Source of the DNA: Pseudoxanthomonas sp. PXM01
Lineage (GTDB): Bacteria; Pseudomonadota; Gammaproteobacteria; Xanthomonadales; Xanthomonadaceae
DNA: 64,000 bases
Assembly (NCBI RefSeq): GCF_014851815.1
Contig: NZ_JACVAJ010000001.1
Location: 1,426,001 to 1,490,000, forward strand
Reading direction: 5' to 3'
The first letter of the stretch is position 1; every line of letters begins with the position of its first letter. Position numbers and translations under genes: made by a program. The notes below the pieces were generated by a model. The model saw nothing but the letters and a program-made list of their open reading frames with translations, ran no database searches and had not been told where the DNA came from. This document shows, one piece after another, positions 56,495 through 64,000 of the stretch.

Positions 56495-57793
56495 TCACGC
56501 CACCCCGGCGCGGGTGTTGAACGCGCCGATCGTCTCCACCAGCCGCGTCAGCGCCTGCACTTCCACCGCGCGCAGGCGCGGATGCCAGGTGTCGAGGATC
56601 ATCACCACGCGCAGGCGATCGCTGCGGTTCCAGGCGGCGTGCAGGAAGGAGTCGTCGAACGTCACGCAGCGGCCTTCTGTCCACGCATGCTCCACGCCGC
56701 CGACTTCAAGCGCGCAGTCCGGCGGCACGATCAGCGGCAGGTGTGTGACCACGCGGCTGTTGGTCACGCCGTGGTGCGGCTTGATCACCGTGCCGGGCGA
56801 CAGCAGCGAGAACAGCACTTCCGGTGCATGCCCGTCGATGCGCGTCAGCGGAACCTGCGCCAGCGCCGCCGACGTCGCAGGACACGCGGCCAGGTGCTCT
56901 GCATAGGCCTCGCCGTGCCGGTAGAAGAAGTAGCCGTCCCACGCGGCGGCATCCAGGTCGCGCGCGTTGTCCAGGAAATCGCTCTTGCGCGCGCCACCGC
57001 TGAAATCGAGGAACGGCTGCAATCCCTCCCGCGCTGCAAGCACCCGCCGCAGGTCGGCGCGGATCGCGTCGGCGGCCTGCTCGAGCGCGGCGTACCACGG
57101 AAACAGCGCGCGATCGAAGTACGGCTCGGGCTGCAGGTCCGGTACGTAGAAGAACGTCGGCTTCTGGCGGGGATCGGGACTGCCTGCAGGCCGCAGGCCC
57201 AGGTAACCTTCCAGGGCCTGCACGACACGCCGAAGGTCGTCGGTGCCATGCTGTTCGACCAGCGGCGCGATCGCAGTGAAGAACAGGGCATGCCGGCCGG
57301 CATCGATGATCGCCATCGCCTGTCGCACGCGGTCGCGCAGATCCGGGGCGGTGGTCCGGTCGTTGAGCCAGCGGCCCTTCGCCTGCGCCGTGGTGACGGC
57401 ACGGAAGAAATGGACCAGCGCCTCGTCGCTCCGTCCCAATACCTGCAGGCTTTCGGCGAGCTGCAGGCGGGCGATGAAGGAGTCCGGTGCGTGCTCGAGA
57501 CCGCGTTCGAGTGCGGCCGCCGCGCCCGCCGTATCACCCAGATGCAGGCGGCAGGCACCCAGTCGCATCCAGGCTTCCCCGATGCCCGGGGACGCGACGG
57601 TCAGCGCCTCCAGCCTCCCGGCGGCCTCTGCGAAGCGCTCGAGTGCCATCAATCCTTGCGATGCGACCAGCTGCAGGGCGTCGTCATGCGGATGCGCCGC
57701 CAGTCCCTGCTCGGCATCCGCGAGCGCCTGCGCCACGTTGCCGGTCTCCAGATGATGACGTGCCTGCTGGACGTGGAATGCGGCGCTGGTCAT
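56495..57793 (-). CDS. TPR-containing aspartyl/asparaginyl beta-hydroxylase
   Basis: 432 residues. An N-terminal TPR region (about 1-130: HLETGNVAQALADAEQGLAA, PGIGEAWMRLGACRLHLGD) leads to a 2OG dioxygenase of the aspartyl/asparaginyl hydroxylase family. Signatures: IKPHHGVTNSRVVTHLPLIVP with metal-binding His351, VEHAWTEGRCVTFDDSFLH with His385, and WHPRL. Only two His metal ligands are visible, as in this family, which lacks the usual Asp. Probably hydroxylates Asp/Asn or a related residue in a target protein. Converges with the dioxygenase gene, stops 6 bp apart. Confidence 0.9.
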   Translation of the reverse strand: MTSAAFHVQQARHHLETGNVAQALADAEQGLAAHPHDDALQLVASQGLMALERFAEAAGRLEALTVASPGIGEAWMRLGACRLHLGDTAGAAAALERGLEHAPDSFIARLQLAESLQVLGRSDEALVHFFRAVTTAQAKGRWLNDRTTAPDLRDRVRQAMAIIDAGRHALFFTAIAPLVEQHGTDDLRRVVQALEGYLGLRPAGSPDPRQKPTFFYVPDLQPEPYFDRALFPWYAALEQAADAIRADLRRVLAAREGLQPFLDFSGGARKSDFLDNARDLDAAAWDGYFFYRHGEAYAEHLAACPATSAALAQVPLTRIDGHAPEVLFSLLSPGTVIKPHHGVTNSRVVTHLPLIVPPDCALEVGGVEHAWTEGRCVTFDDSFLHAAWNRSDRLRVVMILDTWHPRLRAVEVQALTRLVETIGAFNTRAGVA

Positions 57794-57864
57794 ACGGCGG
57801 AGCCTCGGTCGGAATCATCGCTAACGCGTCGATGATACGGGACATCGCGGCGCGGCCGAGGCGC

Positions 57865-58761
57865 TTACTCCACCCGCACTTCCGCACTGCCCGAGAACGT
57901 CTCCAGGCTCACCCGGCCACTACCGCTGCCGTAGGTGGTGGAGAAGCTGGCACCGGGGCCGCGGCGCTTCTCGATGGTCACGCCGGTGGCCTTGAGACCG
58001 CCGCTGAAGCTTTCGCCGGTGACCTGCGCGGAGACATCCTTCGGCAAGCGCAGCAGCAGGCTGCCGCTGACGGATTCCATGCTGATCTCGCCGGCCGGCG
58101 CCAGCGCCGTGCTCACTTCGGCACGACCACTGACGGTGGTGGCGCTGAGGTCGCGGATGCGTTCGCCGTTGACGGTCACCTCGATGCGGCCGGAGACGGT
58201 TTCGGCATCGATGTCGCCATTCAGGCGACCACGCAGCACGATGGAACCGCTGACCGTGCTGACATCCACGTCCTCGCTGTTGAGCGTGAGCGTGGCGCTG
58301 CCGCTCACCGTCTCCACGTCAGCCTTGCGCGGCGCGGCCGCGGCGACGACGCTACCGCTGACGCTGCTGATCGACAGCTCGCTGGGCGCCACGCCGCTGA
58401 CATCCACGCTGGCGGCGACGGATTCGATATCCAGGTCCGCGCGCACCGGCACCATCACCACCAGGTGGGTGGGGCCGGCCTTGTTTCCGCCCCAGTTGCT
58501 CTTGGGATAGCGCACCTCGATGTTGAGCTGCTCGCGCGAGCCGTCGATATCCAGGCGCTCGACACCCTTGCCCAGCGTGCCGGTGATCTGTACTTCATTG
58601 CGCTCCCAGCCGCGCACCTCGATGCGACCACTGACGTTGCTGATGTCGACGCGGCCGCGCGCATCCAGCGGACGCGTCTCGTTGATCGCGGTCTGCGCCA
58701 GGACGGGCGGAGCCAGCAACGCGGCGGCCAGCAGCAGGGAGAAGGAATAGTAGGTACGCAT
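57865..58761 (-). CDS. DUF4097 family exported adhesin-like protein
   Basis: 298 residues. Signal peptide (SFSLLLAAALLAPPVLAQ), then a long run of DUF4097-type beta-helix turns, with repeated VSGRIEV, VSGSATL and VSGSIVL elements (SVSGSV, TVSGSA, TVSGRI). Such proteins form a right-handed beta solenoid; the role is unknown, with some linked to envelope stress. GAGGAG lies ahead of the ATG at 58761. Third gene of an ECF sigma operon, so it is likely an output gene of that sigma factor. Confidence 0.85.
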   Translation of the reverse strand: MRTYYSFSLLLAAALLAPPVLAQTAINETRPLDARGRVDISNVSGRIEVRGWERNEVQITGTLGKGVERLDIDGSREQLNIEVRYPKSNWGGNKAGPTHLVVMVPVRADLDIESVAASVDVSGVAPSELSISSVSGSVVAAAAPRKADVETVSGSATLTLNSEDVDVSTVSGSIVLRGRLNGDIDAETVSGRIEVTVNGERIRDLSATTVSGRAEVSTALAPAGEISMESVSGSLLLRLPKDVSAQVTGESFSGGLKATGVTIEKRRGPGASFSTTYGSGSGRVSLETFSGSAEVRVE

Positions 58762-58772
58762 GGGGATACTCC

Positions 58773-59258
58773 TCAGGTCATGACCGCGCGCTGGGTCAGA
58801 GCCAGGCGTCGGGCGTAGGTGCGGCGCAGCTGTTCCAGCAGGAAACGCGCCTGCGGATCGGTGGCGATGGCGTGGCGGATCTCTGCCGCGCTCTGGTCCA
58901 GCGCGTGCAGCGCCGGGGCGTAGTCGGGCGAGGCCTTGGCCTGCGTATCCATCTGCGCCAGGGCACCGGTGTAGTCGCGGGTCATCGCGGCAGCCTCGCG
59001 CTGGATCAGCGCATCGCCTTCGGGCGCACGCTGCAGCTGCCAGGTCACCGTGACCGCGAGCAGCACCGAGGCCGCCAGCGCGAACGGGGCCACGCGGCGG
59101 CGGCGTTGCTCCGTGGCCGCGACCGGCGCGGGCACTGCCGCCAGCTTCGCGGCGATGTCCGGCCACAGGTCACGCGAAAGCGGCACGTCCTGCTTCAGGG
59201 CACGCAGCTGCCAGCGCAGCGCGTCGTCGGACAACGGAGTGGGATCGTGGGGGGTCAT
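58773..59258 (-). CDS. Putative anti-sigma factor (single membrane span)
   Basis: 161 residues. N-terminal cytoplasmic part without cysteine pairs, so not a zinc-binding anti-sigma; one membrane helix (FALAASVLLAVTVTWQL, near 58-74); C-terminal periplasmic part rich in Ala and Gln. Position is the main evidence: it begins in an ATGA overlap with the ECF sigma gene and precedes the exported DUF4097 gene. Could release the sigma factor in response to an envelope signal. Confidence 0.7.
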   Translation of the reverse strand: MTPHDPTPLSDDALRWQLRALKQDVPLSRDLWPDIAAKLAAVPAPVAATEQRRRRVAPFALAASVLLAVTVTWQLQRAPEGDALIQREAAAMTRDYTGALAQMDTQAKASPDYAPALHALDQSAAEIRHAIATDPQARFLLEQLRRTYARRLALTQRAVMT

Positions 59259-59845
59259 GCGTGTGCTCCTAGACGCTCGCGCAGCAGGTGCCGCGCGCGG
59301 TGCAACTGGGCTTTCGAACTGCCGACCGCCATGCCCAGTTCGGCGGCGATCTCTTCATGCTTCCAGCCTTCGACGTCGTACAGCACCAGCACGGCGCGCG
59401 CACGCGGCGGCAGGGTGGCGACGGCGCGTTCCAGGTCCATCGACAGGGCCGTGCCCTGCCCCGCGCTGTCGGCCAGGCCCAGCCCGTCCAGCGCGTCCTC
59501 GTCGTCGTCGAGGCGCGGGCCAGTGCGACGGCTGCGCAGTTCCATCAGCGCGGTGTTCACCGCCAGCCGGTGCAGCCAGGTGCCGAAGGCGCTCTCGAAG
59601 CGGAACGCCGGCAACGCCTGCCAGGCCCGCACGAAGGCTTCCTGCGTCAGGTCCTCGGCCCGCACACCCTGCTGGCCGACCAGACGCTGGATGACGCCAT
59701 GGATGCGGCCGGCGTGGCGCCGGTACAACGCCTCGAAGGCCCGCATGTCCCCGGTGGCGGCCGTGCGCGCCAGGGCGGTGTCCTGGGCAGCGGCGTCCTC
59801 GGGCGAGAGGCTGTCGGCAAAAGGTTCGATCACGGCATTCAGCAT
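59255..59845 (-). CDS. ECF-type RNA polymerase sigma factor
   Basis: 196 residues. Sigma region 2 (AFEALYRRHAGRIHGVIQRL, DLTQEAFVRAWQAL) and region 4 (LPPRARAVLVLYDVEGWKHEEIAAELGMAVGSSKAQLHRAR) are complete and joined by the short linker typical of ECF sigmas. The N-terminal ~30 residues before region 2 are a little longer than usual. Directs transcription of a small regulon, presumably including its own operon. The downstream anti-sigma and DUF4097 genes follow in one transcript. Confidence 0.93.
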   Translation of the reverse strand: MLNAVIEPFADSLSPEDAAAQDTALARTAATGDMRAFEALYRRHAGRIHGVIQRLVGQQGVRAEDLTQEAFVRAWQALPAFRFESAFGTWLHRLAVNTALMELRSRRTGPRLDDDEDALDGLGLADSAGQGTALSMDLERAVATLPPRARAVLVLYDVEGWKHEEIAAELGMAVGSSKAQLHRARHLLRERLGAHA

Positions 59846-59928
59846 ACTGACTACGATGCGGCCGGGTGGGCAAAGGTTTAGAGCGTCGGCGGTGTTTTTT
59901 AAAGCGGGCGCCCTGATCGCGCACCGAC

Positions 59929-59959
59929 AAAGCCTCTCTCCCTGCGGGAGAGGGGCTTT
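59929..59959. repeat. Hairpin between the sigma operon and pckG
   Basis: 14-bp stem with one G-U pair, AAAGCCTCTCTCCC/GGGAGAGGGGCTTT, 3-nt loop. The core CTCTCCC-TGC-GGGAGAG is a motif often repeated in xanthomonad genomes. It lies just beyond the pckG terminator. Confidence 0.6.
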
Positions 59960-59980
59960 GAAGCGCTCGACGCCCCTCCA

Positions 59981-60023
59981 AAGAAAAAGCCCCGCGGCCT
60001 CCGGGGTGGAGGCGGCGGGGCTT
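59981..60023 (-). terminator. Intrinsic terminator of pckG
   Basis: 16-bp stem with a single mismatch (AAGCCCCGCGGCCTCC/GGAGGCGGCGGGGCTT). On the minus strand it is followed by TTTTTCTT (complement of 59981-59988), about 30 bp after the pckG stop. Confidence 0.9.
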
Positions 60024-60053
60024 GCGCAGGAAAGGGATGCGCGAGGCGGGGAA

Positions 60054-61844
<1,791 letters not shown>

Positions 61845-61871
61845 GCGCCACCCTCGAAAAGTGAGACCAAA

Positions 61872-61880
61872 ATGATACCA
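61872..61880 (-). promoter_or_regulatory. Extended -10 promoter of pckG
   Basis: On the minus strand TGGTATCAT matches the extended -10 form (TGnTATnAT). No good -35 is present, as is allowed for extended -10 promoters. +1 would fall near 61865, giving a ~20-nt leader before the ATG at 61844. The repeat array starts about 130 bp further upstream. Confidence 0.5.
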
Positions 61881-62009
61881 ATGTCTTGTCCTTCAGACGA
61901 GGAGAACGCGCACGGGGTCGGCTGGCGGTCAGCCGGAAGGCGACGGACGGCGGGCGGGCCTGTTGGCGCGCGATGAGAGGGGCGGCGTCTCAAGACTGGG
62001 AGAGAAAGG

Positions 62010-62432
62010 CCGGGAGATCGCGCCCGGAAGGCCATGGATGGGCCTCTGAGCGCCATCGATCGGGCTCCGAAGGCCATCCATGGGGCTCTGAGCTCCAGGG
62101 ATCGGGCCCGGAAAGCCATCGACGGGCCTTTGAGCGCCATGGCTAGGGCTCGGAGGGCCATCGATGGGGTCCAGAATGCCAACCGCCGGGGCTTTTCGTG
62201 CCATCGGTGGCTTTCCGGGCGCCATCGATCGAGCGCCGAGCCTCGTTGATCGGGCTTGGGAGGCCATCGATGGTGCTCGAAGGCCCATCAATGGGGCTCA
62301 AAGAGCCAGGAAGATGGGGCTCGGAGGGCGATCGATGGGGCCCGGAGCCCCATCGCTGGCATTCCCAGCGCCATCGATGGCATTACGGGCTCCGACGATG
62401 GCTTTCGGAGCGCCATCGTCGGCACTCCGGAC
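62010..62432. repeat. Tandem array of about twenty degenerate 21-bp units
   Basis: Reading from 62010, the sequence divides into successive 21-bp units with consensus GCCATCGATGGGGCTCCGAGC. Examples start at 62031, 62052, 62073, 62115, 62157, 62221, 62263, 62370 and 62412. Two units are one or two bases longer (62178-62199, 62305-62327), so the reading frame is broken. Many units contain ATCGAT or the 12-bp palindrome GCCATCGATGGC. A 21-bp period keeps frames open, so both strands show heptad-repeat pseudo-ORFs, none with a ribosome site. It accounts for most of the 61845-62451 gap between pckG and the regulator gene. Confidence 0.9.
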
Positions 62433-62451
62433 TCGATCTCCGCCGTGGCCG

Positions 62452-63195
62452 CTACACCTCGCGCGAGCGCCGGTACGGATTGAACAGCTGCAGCAGCCAC
62501 GGCTTCTGCGCCAGCACCAGGCTGACGCCCACGCGGTCTTCCGCCGGCAGTGTGGCGTCGCGGGCGAGCAGCGCGTCGAACTCGCGCGCGACTTCCTCCA
62601 GCCGCTGCCGCAGCTGCTTCACCCCGTCGATGCTCAGGCTGCCGCTGAGCAGCAGCAGCGCGTCCTGTTCGCCATCGAAGGGATCGGCGAAGTAGTCGGT
62701 CAGCAGGGTGTGGCGGAAATAGCGCTCCATCGGCCCGTCGGCGCGCCAGCGAAAATTGCGTGCTGTCAGCGCGCGGCCGCGGTTGCCCGGCATCAGCTCG
62801 ATGATGCCCAGCCGGTCCAGCTTCACCAGCAGCCCGGTCCACTGCGCCGGGGTGAAGCCGAAGTGGCCCAGCACATCGTCCTGCCGCCAGCGGTTGAGGG
62901 TGAGGAACAGCGCCAGCAGCAGCGTGGGCTCGTCGACCAGCGCCTGTTCCTGCGCCTCACTGAGCAGCGCCATCGCCTTGCGCCCGCGCGAGGCCTCTGC
63001 ACTGAGTTCGGCCAGGCCGACGTCGAGCACGTCGCAGATCTGTTCCAGCCGCTGCAGGCTCATGGCCCGGCGGGAGAACATGCGCTTCACCGCCGCCTCG
63101 CTCATGCGGATGCGCGCGGCGAGCTCACGGTAGGTCAGGTTCTGCGCGCGCAGGCAGCGCTTCAGGGCATCGACCAGGTCGACCGAGACGGCCAT
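62452..63195 (-). CDS. XRE-type HTH transcriptional regulator with C-terminal ligand domain
   Basis: 247 residues. HTH near residues 8-50 (RELAARIRMSEAAVKRMFSRR), then a domain of about 180 residues with ALLLALFLTLNRWRQDD and FGFTPAQWTGLLVKLDRLG, resembling a helical effector domain. The family is common in Xanthomonadaceae; a recognised ligand is lacking. Start at 63195 (MAVSVDLVDALKRC) preferred over the open frame to 63300, because it follows AGGAA and the HTH sits near the N-terminus. Divergent from the secreted unknown and DUF2145 genes, which are probable targets. Its 3' end abuts the 21-bp array. Confidence 0.8.
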   Translation of the reverse strand: MAVSVDLVDALKRCLRAQNLTYRELAARIRMSEAAVKRMFSRRAMSLQRLEQICDVLDVGLAELSAEASRGRKAMALLSEAQEQALVDEPTLLLALFLTLNRWRQDDVLGHFGFTPAQWTGLLVKLDRLGIIELMPGNRGRALTARNFRWRADGPMERYFRHTLLTDYFADPFDGEQDALLLLSGSLSIDGVKQLRQRLEEVAREFDALLARDATLPAEDRVGVSLVLAQKPWLLQLFNPYRRSREV

Positions 63196-63305
63196 CGGTA
63201 GCGGATTCCTATACCGGTTGTTGCGCCGGAGCTTACCTCGTCGATGCGGGTTGAACACCGGTCGCCGCCGCGCCCATGGTCCGGCCCATGCCGGAGACAC
63301 CTGCC

Positions 63306-63752
63306 ATGACCCGCCTGATCGCCCGCTCGCTGACGCTTGCCCTGACCACCGCGCTGTCCGGCGGCCTCACCCTGCCCGCCCAGGCCGCACCGCAATCCGA
63401 TGGCGCCAGCCGGATGTCGCAGGCCAGCCTGGAAGCCTCCATCGAGGTACCCGTCGCGGTAATCCACGCGCTGGGCCACGGCGCCTCGGCGGTGGTGACC
63501 GGCGTGGCGGTCGTCGCCGGCAGCGTGGCAGTGACGGTATCCGTCGCGGCGGCGGGCGTGGTGGCGGGTGCGTCGTTCGTGGTCTACCTGAGTGCGGAAG
63601 CGATCAAGCGCCTCGGCATCGCGGTGGGCACGGCGATCAGCGTGGCCGCGGTGTCGACGGGCTGGATCCTCAGCGCGGCCGGCGAGGCGCTGTGCTTCAT
63701 CGCCAACGATGCCGCGCGCCCACACATCCACAGCCATCGCTACGGCGGGTGA
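63306..63752 (+). CDS. Exported glycine/alanine/valine-rich small protein
   Basis: 148 residues. Signal peptide (SLTLALTTALSGGLTLPAQA). The mature part contains a low-complexity hydrophobic stretch (about 55-100: AVVTGVAVVAGSVAVTVSVAAAGVVAGASFVVYL) that could be a second membrane segment or an amyloid-like strand region. A single cysteine near the end. No family recognised. The ATG at 63306 has GGAG nine bases upstream. Overlaps the following DUF2145 gene's GTG option by a base, so the pair is an operon. Confidence 0.65.
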   Translation: MTRLIARSLTLALTTALSGGLTLPAQAAPQSDGASRMSQASLEASIEVPVAVIHALGHGASAVVTGVAVVAGSVAVTVSVAAAGVVAGASFVVYLSAEAIKRLGIAVGTAISVAAVSTGWILSAAGEALCFIANDAARPHIHSHRYGG

Positions 63753-63757
63753 GCGCG

Positions 63758-64000
63758 ATGCGTACGCTCGCGGCGCTGTGTCTCGTCTTCGCCCTCGCGC
63801 TGCCAGGGACGGCACGCGGGGGCGATGCCTGCCGGCAGATGGAGATGCCGCCGTACAAGGTCGCCGAGGCCGCGCGCACCGCCCTGCTCGCCGCGCAGCA
63901 GCTCGACGAAGTGGATGCACCGGTCGCGCTGCTCGCCCGCGTCGGCACCGACCTGTCGAAGCAGGGACTGGTCTACAGCCACGCCGGCTTCGCGGTGCGC
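63758..64000 (+). CDS. DUF2145 domain protein, 3' truncated by window edge
   Basis: Only the first 81 codons are inside the window. Signal peptide (LAALCLVFALALPGTARGG), then ACRQMEMPPYKVAEAARTALLAAQQLDEVDAPVALLARVGTDLSKQGLVYSHAGFAVR, which matches the opening of DUF2145 proteins: exported, function unknown, with NlpC-like character. ATG at 63758; an in-frame GTG at 63749 overlaps the previous stop. Follows the secreted hydrophobic protein in one transcript. Confidence 0.75.
   Translation, partial: MRTLAALCLVFALALPGTARGGDACRQMEMPPYKVAEAARTALLAAQQLDEVDAPVALLARVGTDLSKQGLVYSHAGFAVR

Noticed and set aside
54064-57793. Recent horizontal acquisition of the sulfotransferase/hydroxylase block
   Set aside because: Composition and start-site style look like the surrounding genome and no mobile-element border was found.
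62010-62432. CRISPR array
   Set aside because: Units are contiguous with no unique spacers and no cas genes are near.

Overview
The window is high-GC DNA from a gammaproteobacterium of the Xanthomonadaceae/Lysobacteraceae. The best guess is a Pseudoxanthomonas-, Stenotrophomonas- or Lysobacter-like species. The evidence is the pilT/pilU pair beside yggS-proC, the metX-metB-hom operon behind a SAM-I riboswitch, large TonB-dependent receptors with the family's typical N-termini, GTAG-type REP hairpins, and TAGAAT/TATAAT-like -10 boxes close to start codons. No rRNA, tRNA, CRISPR array, prophage or insertion sequence was recognised. The gene at each end is cut by the window edge.

Layout. 1-3.5 kb: end of a CoA-transferase gene, three small membrane proteins and a membrane-anchored glutaredoxin-like protein. 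3.6-8.0 kb: twitching ATPases pilU and pilT, then yggS, an unknown gene and proC. 8-12.2 kb: two lipoproteins, an operon pdxH - AAC(6')-like acetyltransferase - BtuF-like binding protein, a P-loop kinase and dodecin. 12.3-16.5 kb: aroK-aroB, a WGR protein, hemE and two secreted unknowns. 16.5-21 kb: a 1190-residue hybrid sensor kinase with a co-transcribed secreted protein. 21-24.8 kb: yceI - cytochrome b561 - yceI, hydrolase, heme protein and glutaredoxin-like protein. 24.8-32.9 kb: sdaA, GNAT, membrane-tethered HTH regulator, a 1042-residue propeller-GGDEF diguanylate cyclase, hydrolase and a diheme cytochrome c lipoprotein. 33-36.6 kb: the riboswitch-controlled methionine/threonine branch operon. 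36.7-46.4 kb: phytase-like lipoprotein, M23 peptidase, prfC, TrhA/hemolysin III, AsmA-like, CBS, glycosyltransferase-mtgA and hslO. 46.5-57.8 kb: an outer-membrane/modification block with a secreted unknown, two TonB-dependent receptors, a TPR sulfotransferase, a 2OG-Fe(II) dioxygenase and a TPR aspartyl/asparaginyl hydroxylase. 57.9-62 kb: ECF sigma, putative anti-sigma and DUF4097 operon, then pckG. 62.0-62.43 kb: a degenerate array of about twenty 21-bp units. 62.45-64 kb: HTH regulator, secreted unknown and a DUF2145 gene running off the edge.

Main observations. (1) The 21-bp tandem array, built on the palindrome GCCATCGATGGC, is unexplained. (2) The TonB receptor / sulfotransferase / two-hydroxylase block looks like an undescribed export-and-modification or peptide-tailoring cluster. 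(3) The nine convergent gene pairs fall into two classes: five end within 10 bp of each other or overlap, and four are separated by 100-180 bp that always holds one long REP-like inverted repeat. (4) The two TonB receptor promoters share an unusual 25-nt architecture. (5) Several genes appear to start at or next to the predicted transcription start. Housekeeping calls are firm; roles for the unknown secreted proteins are not claimed.
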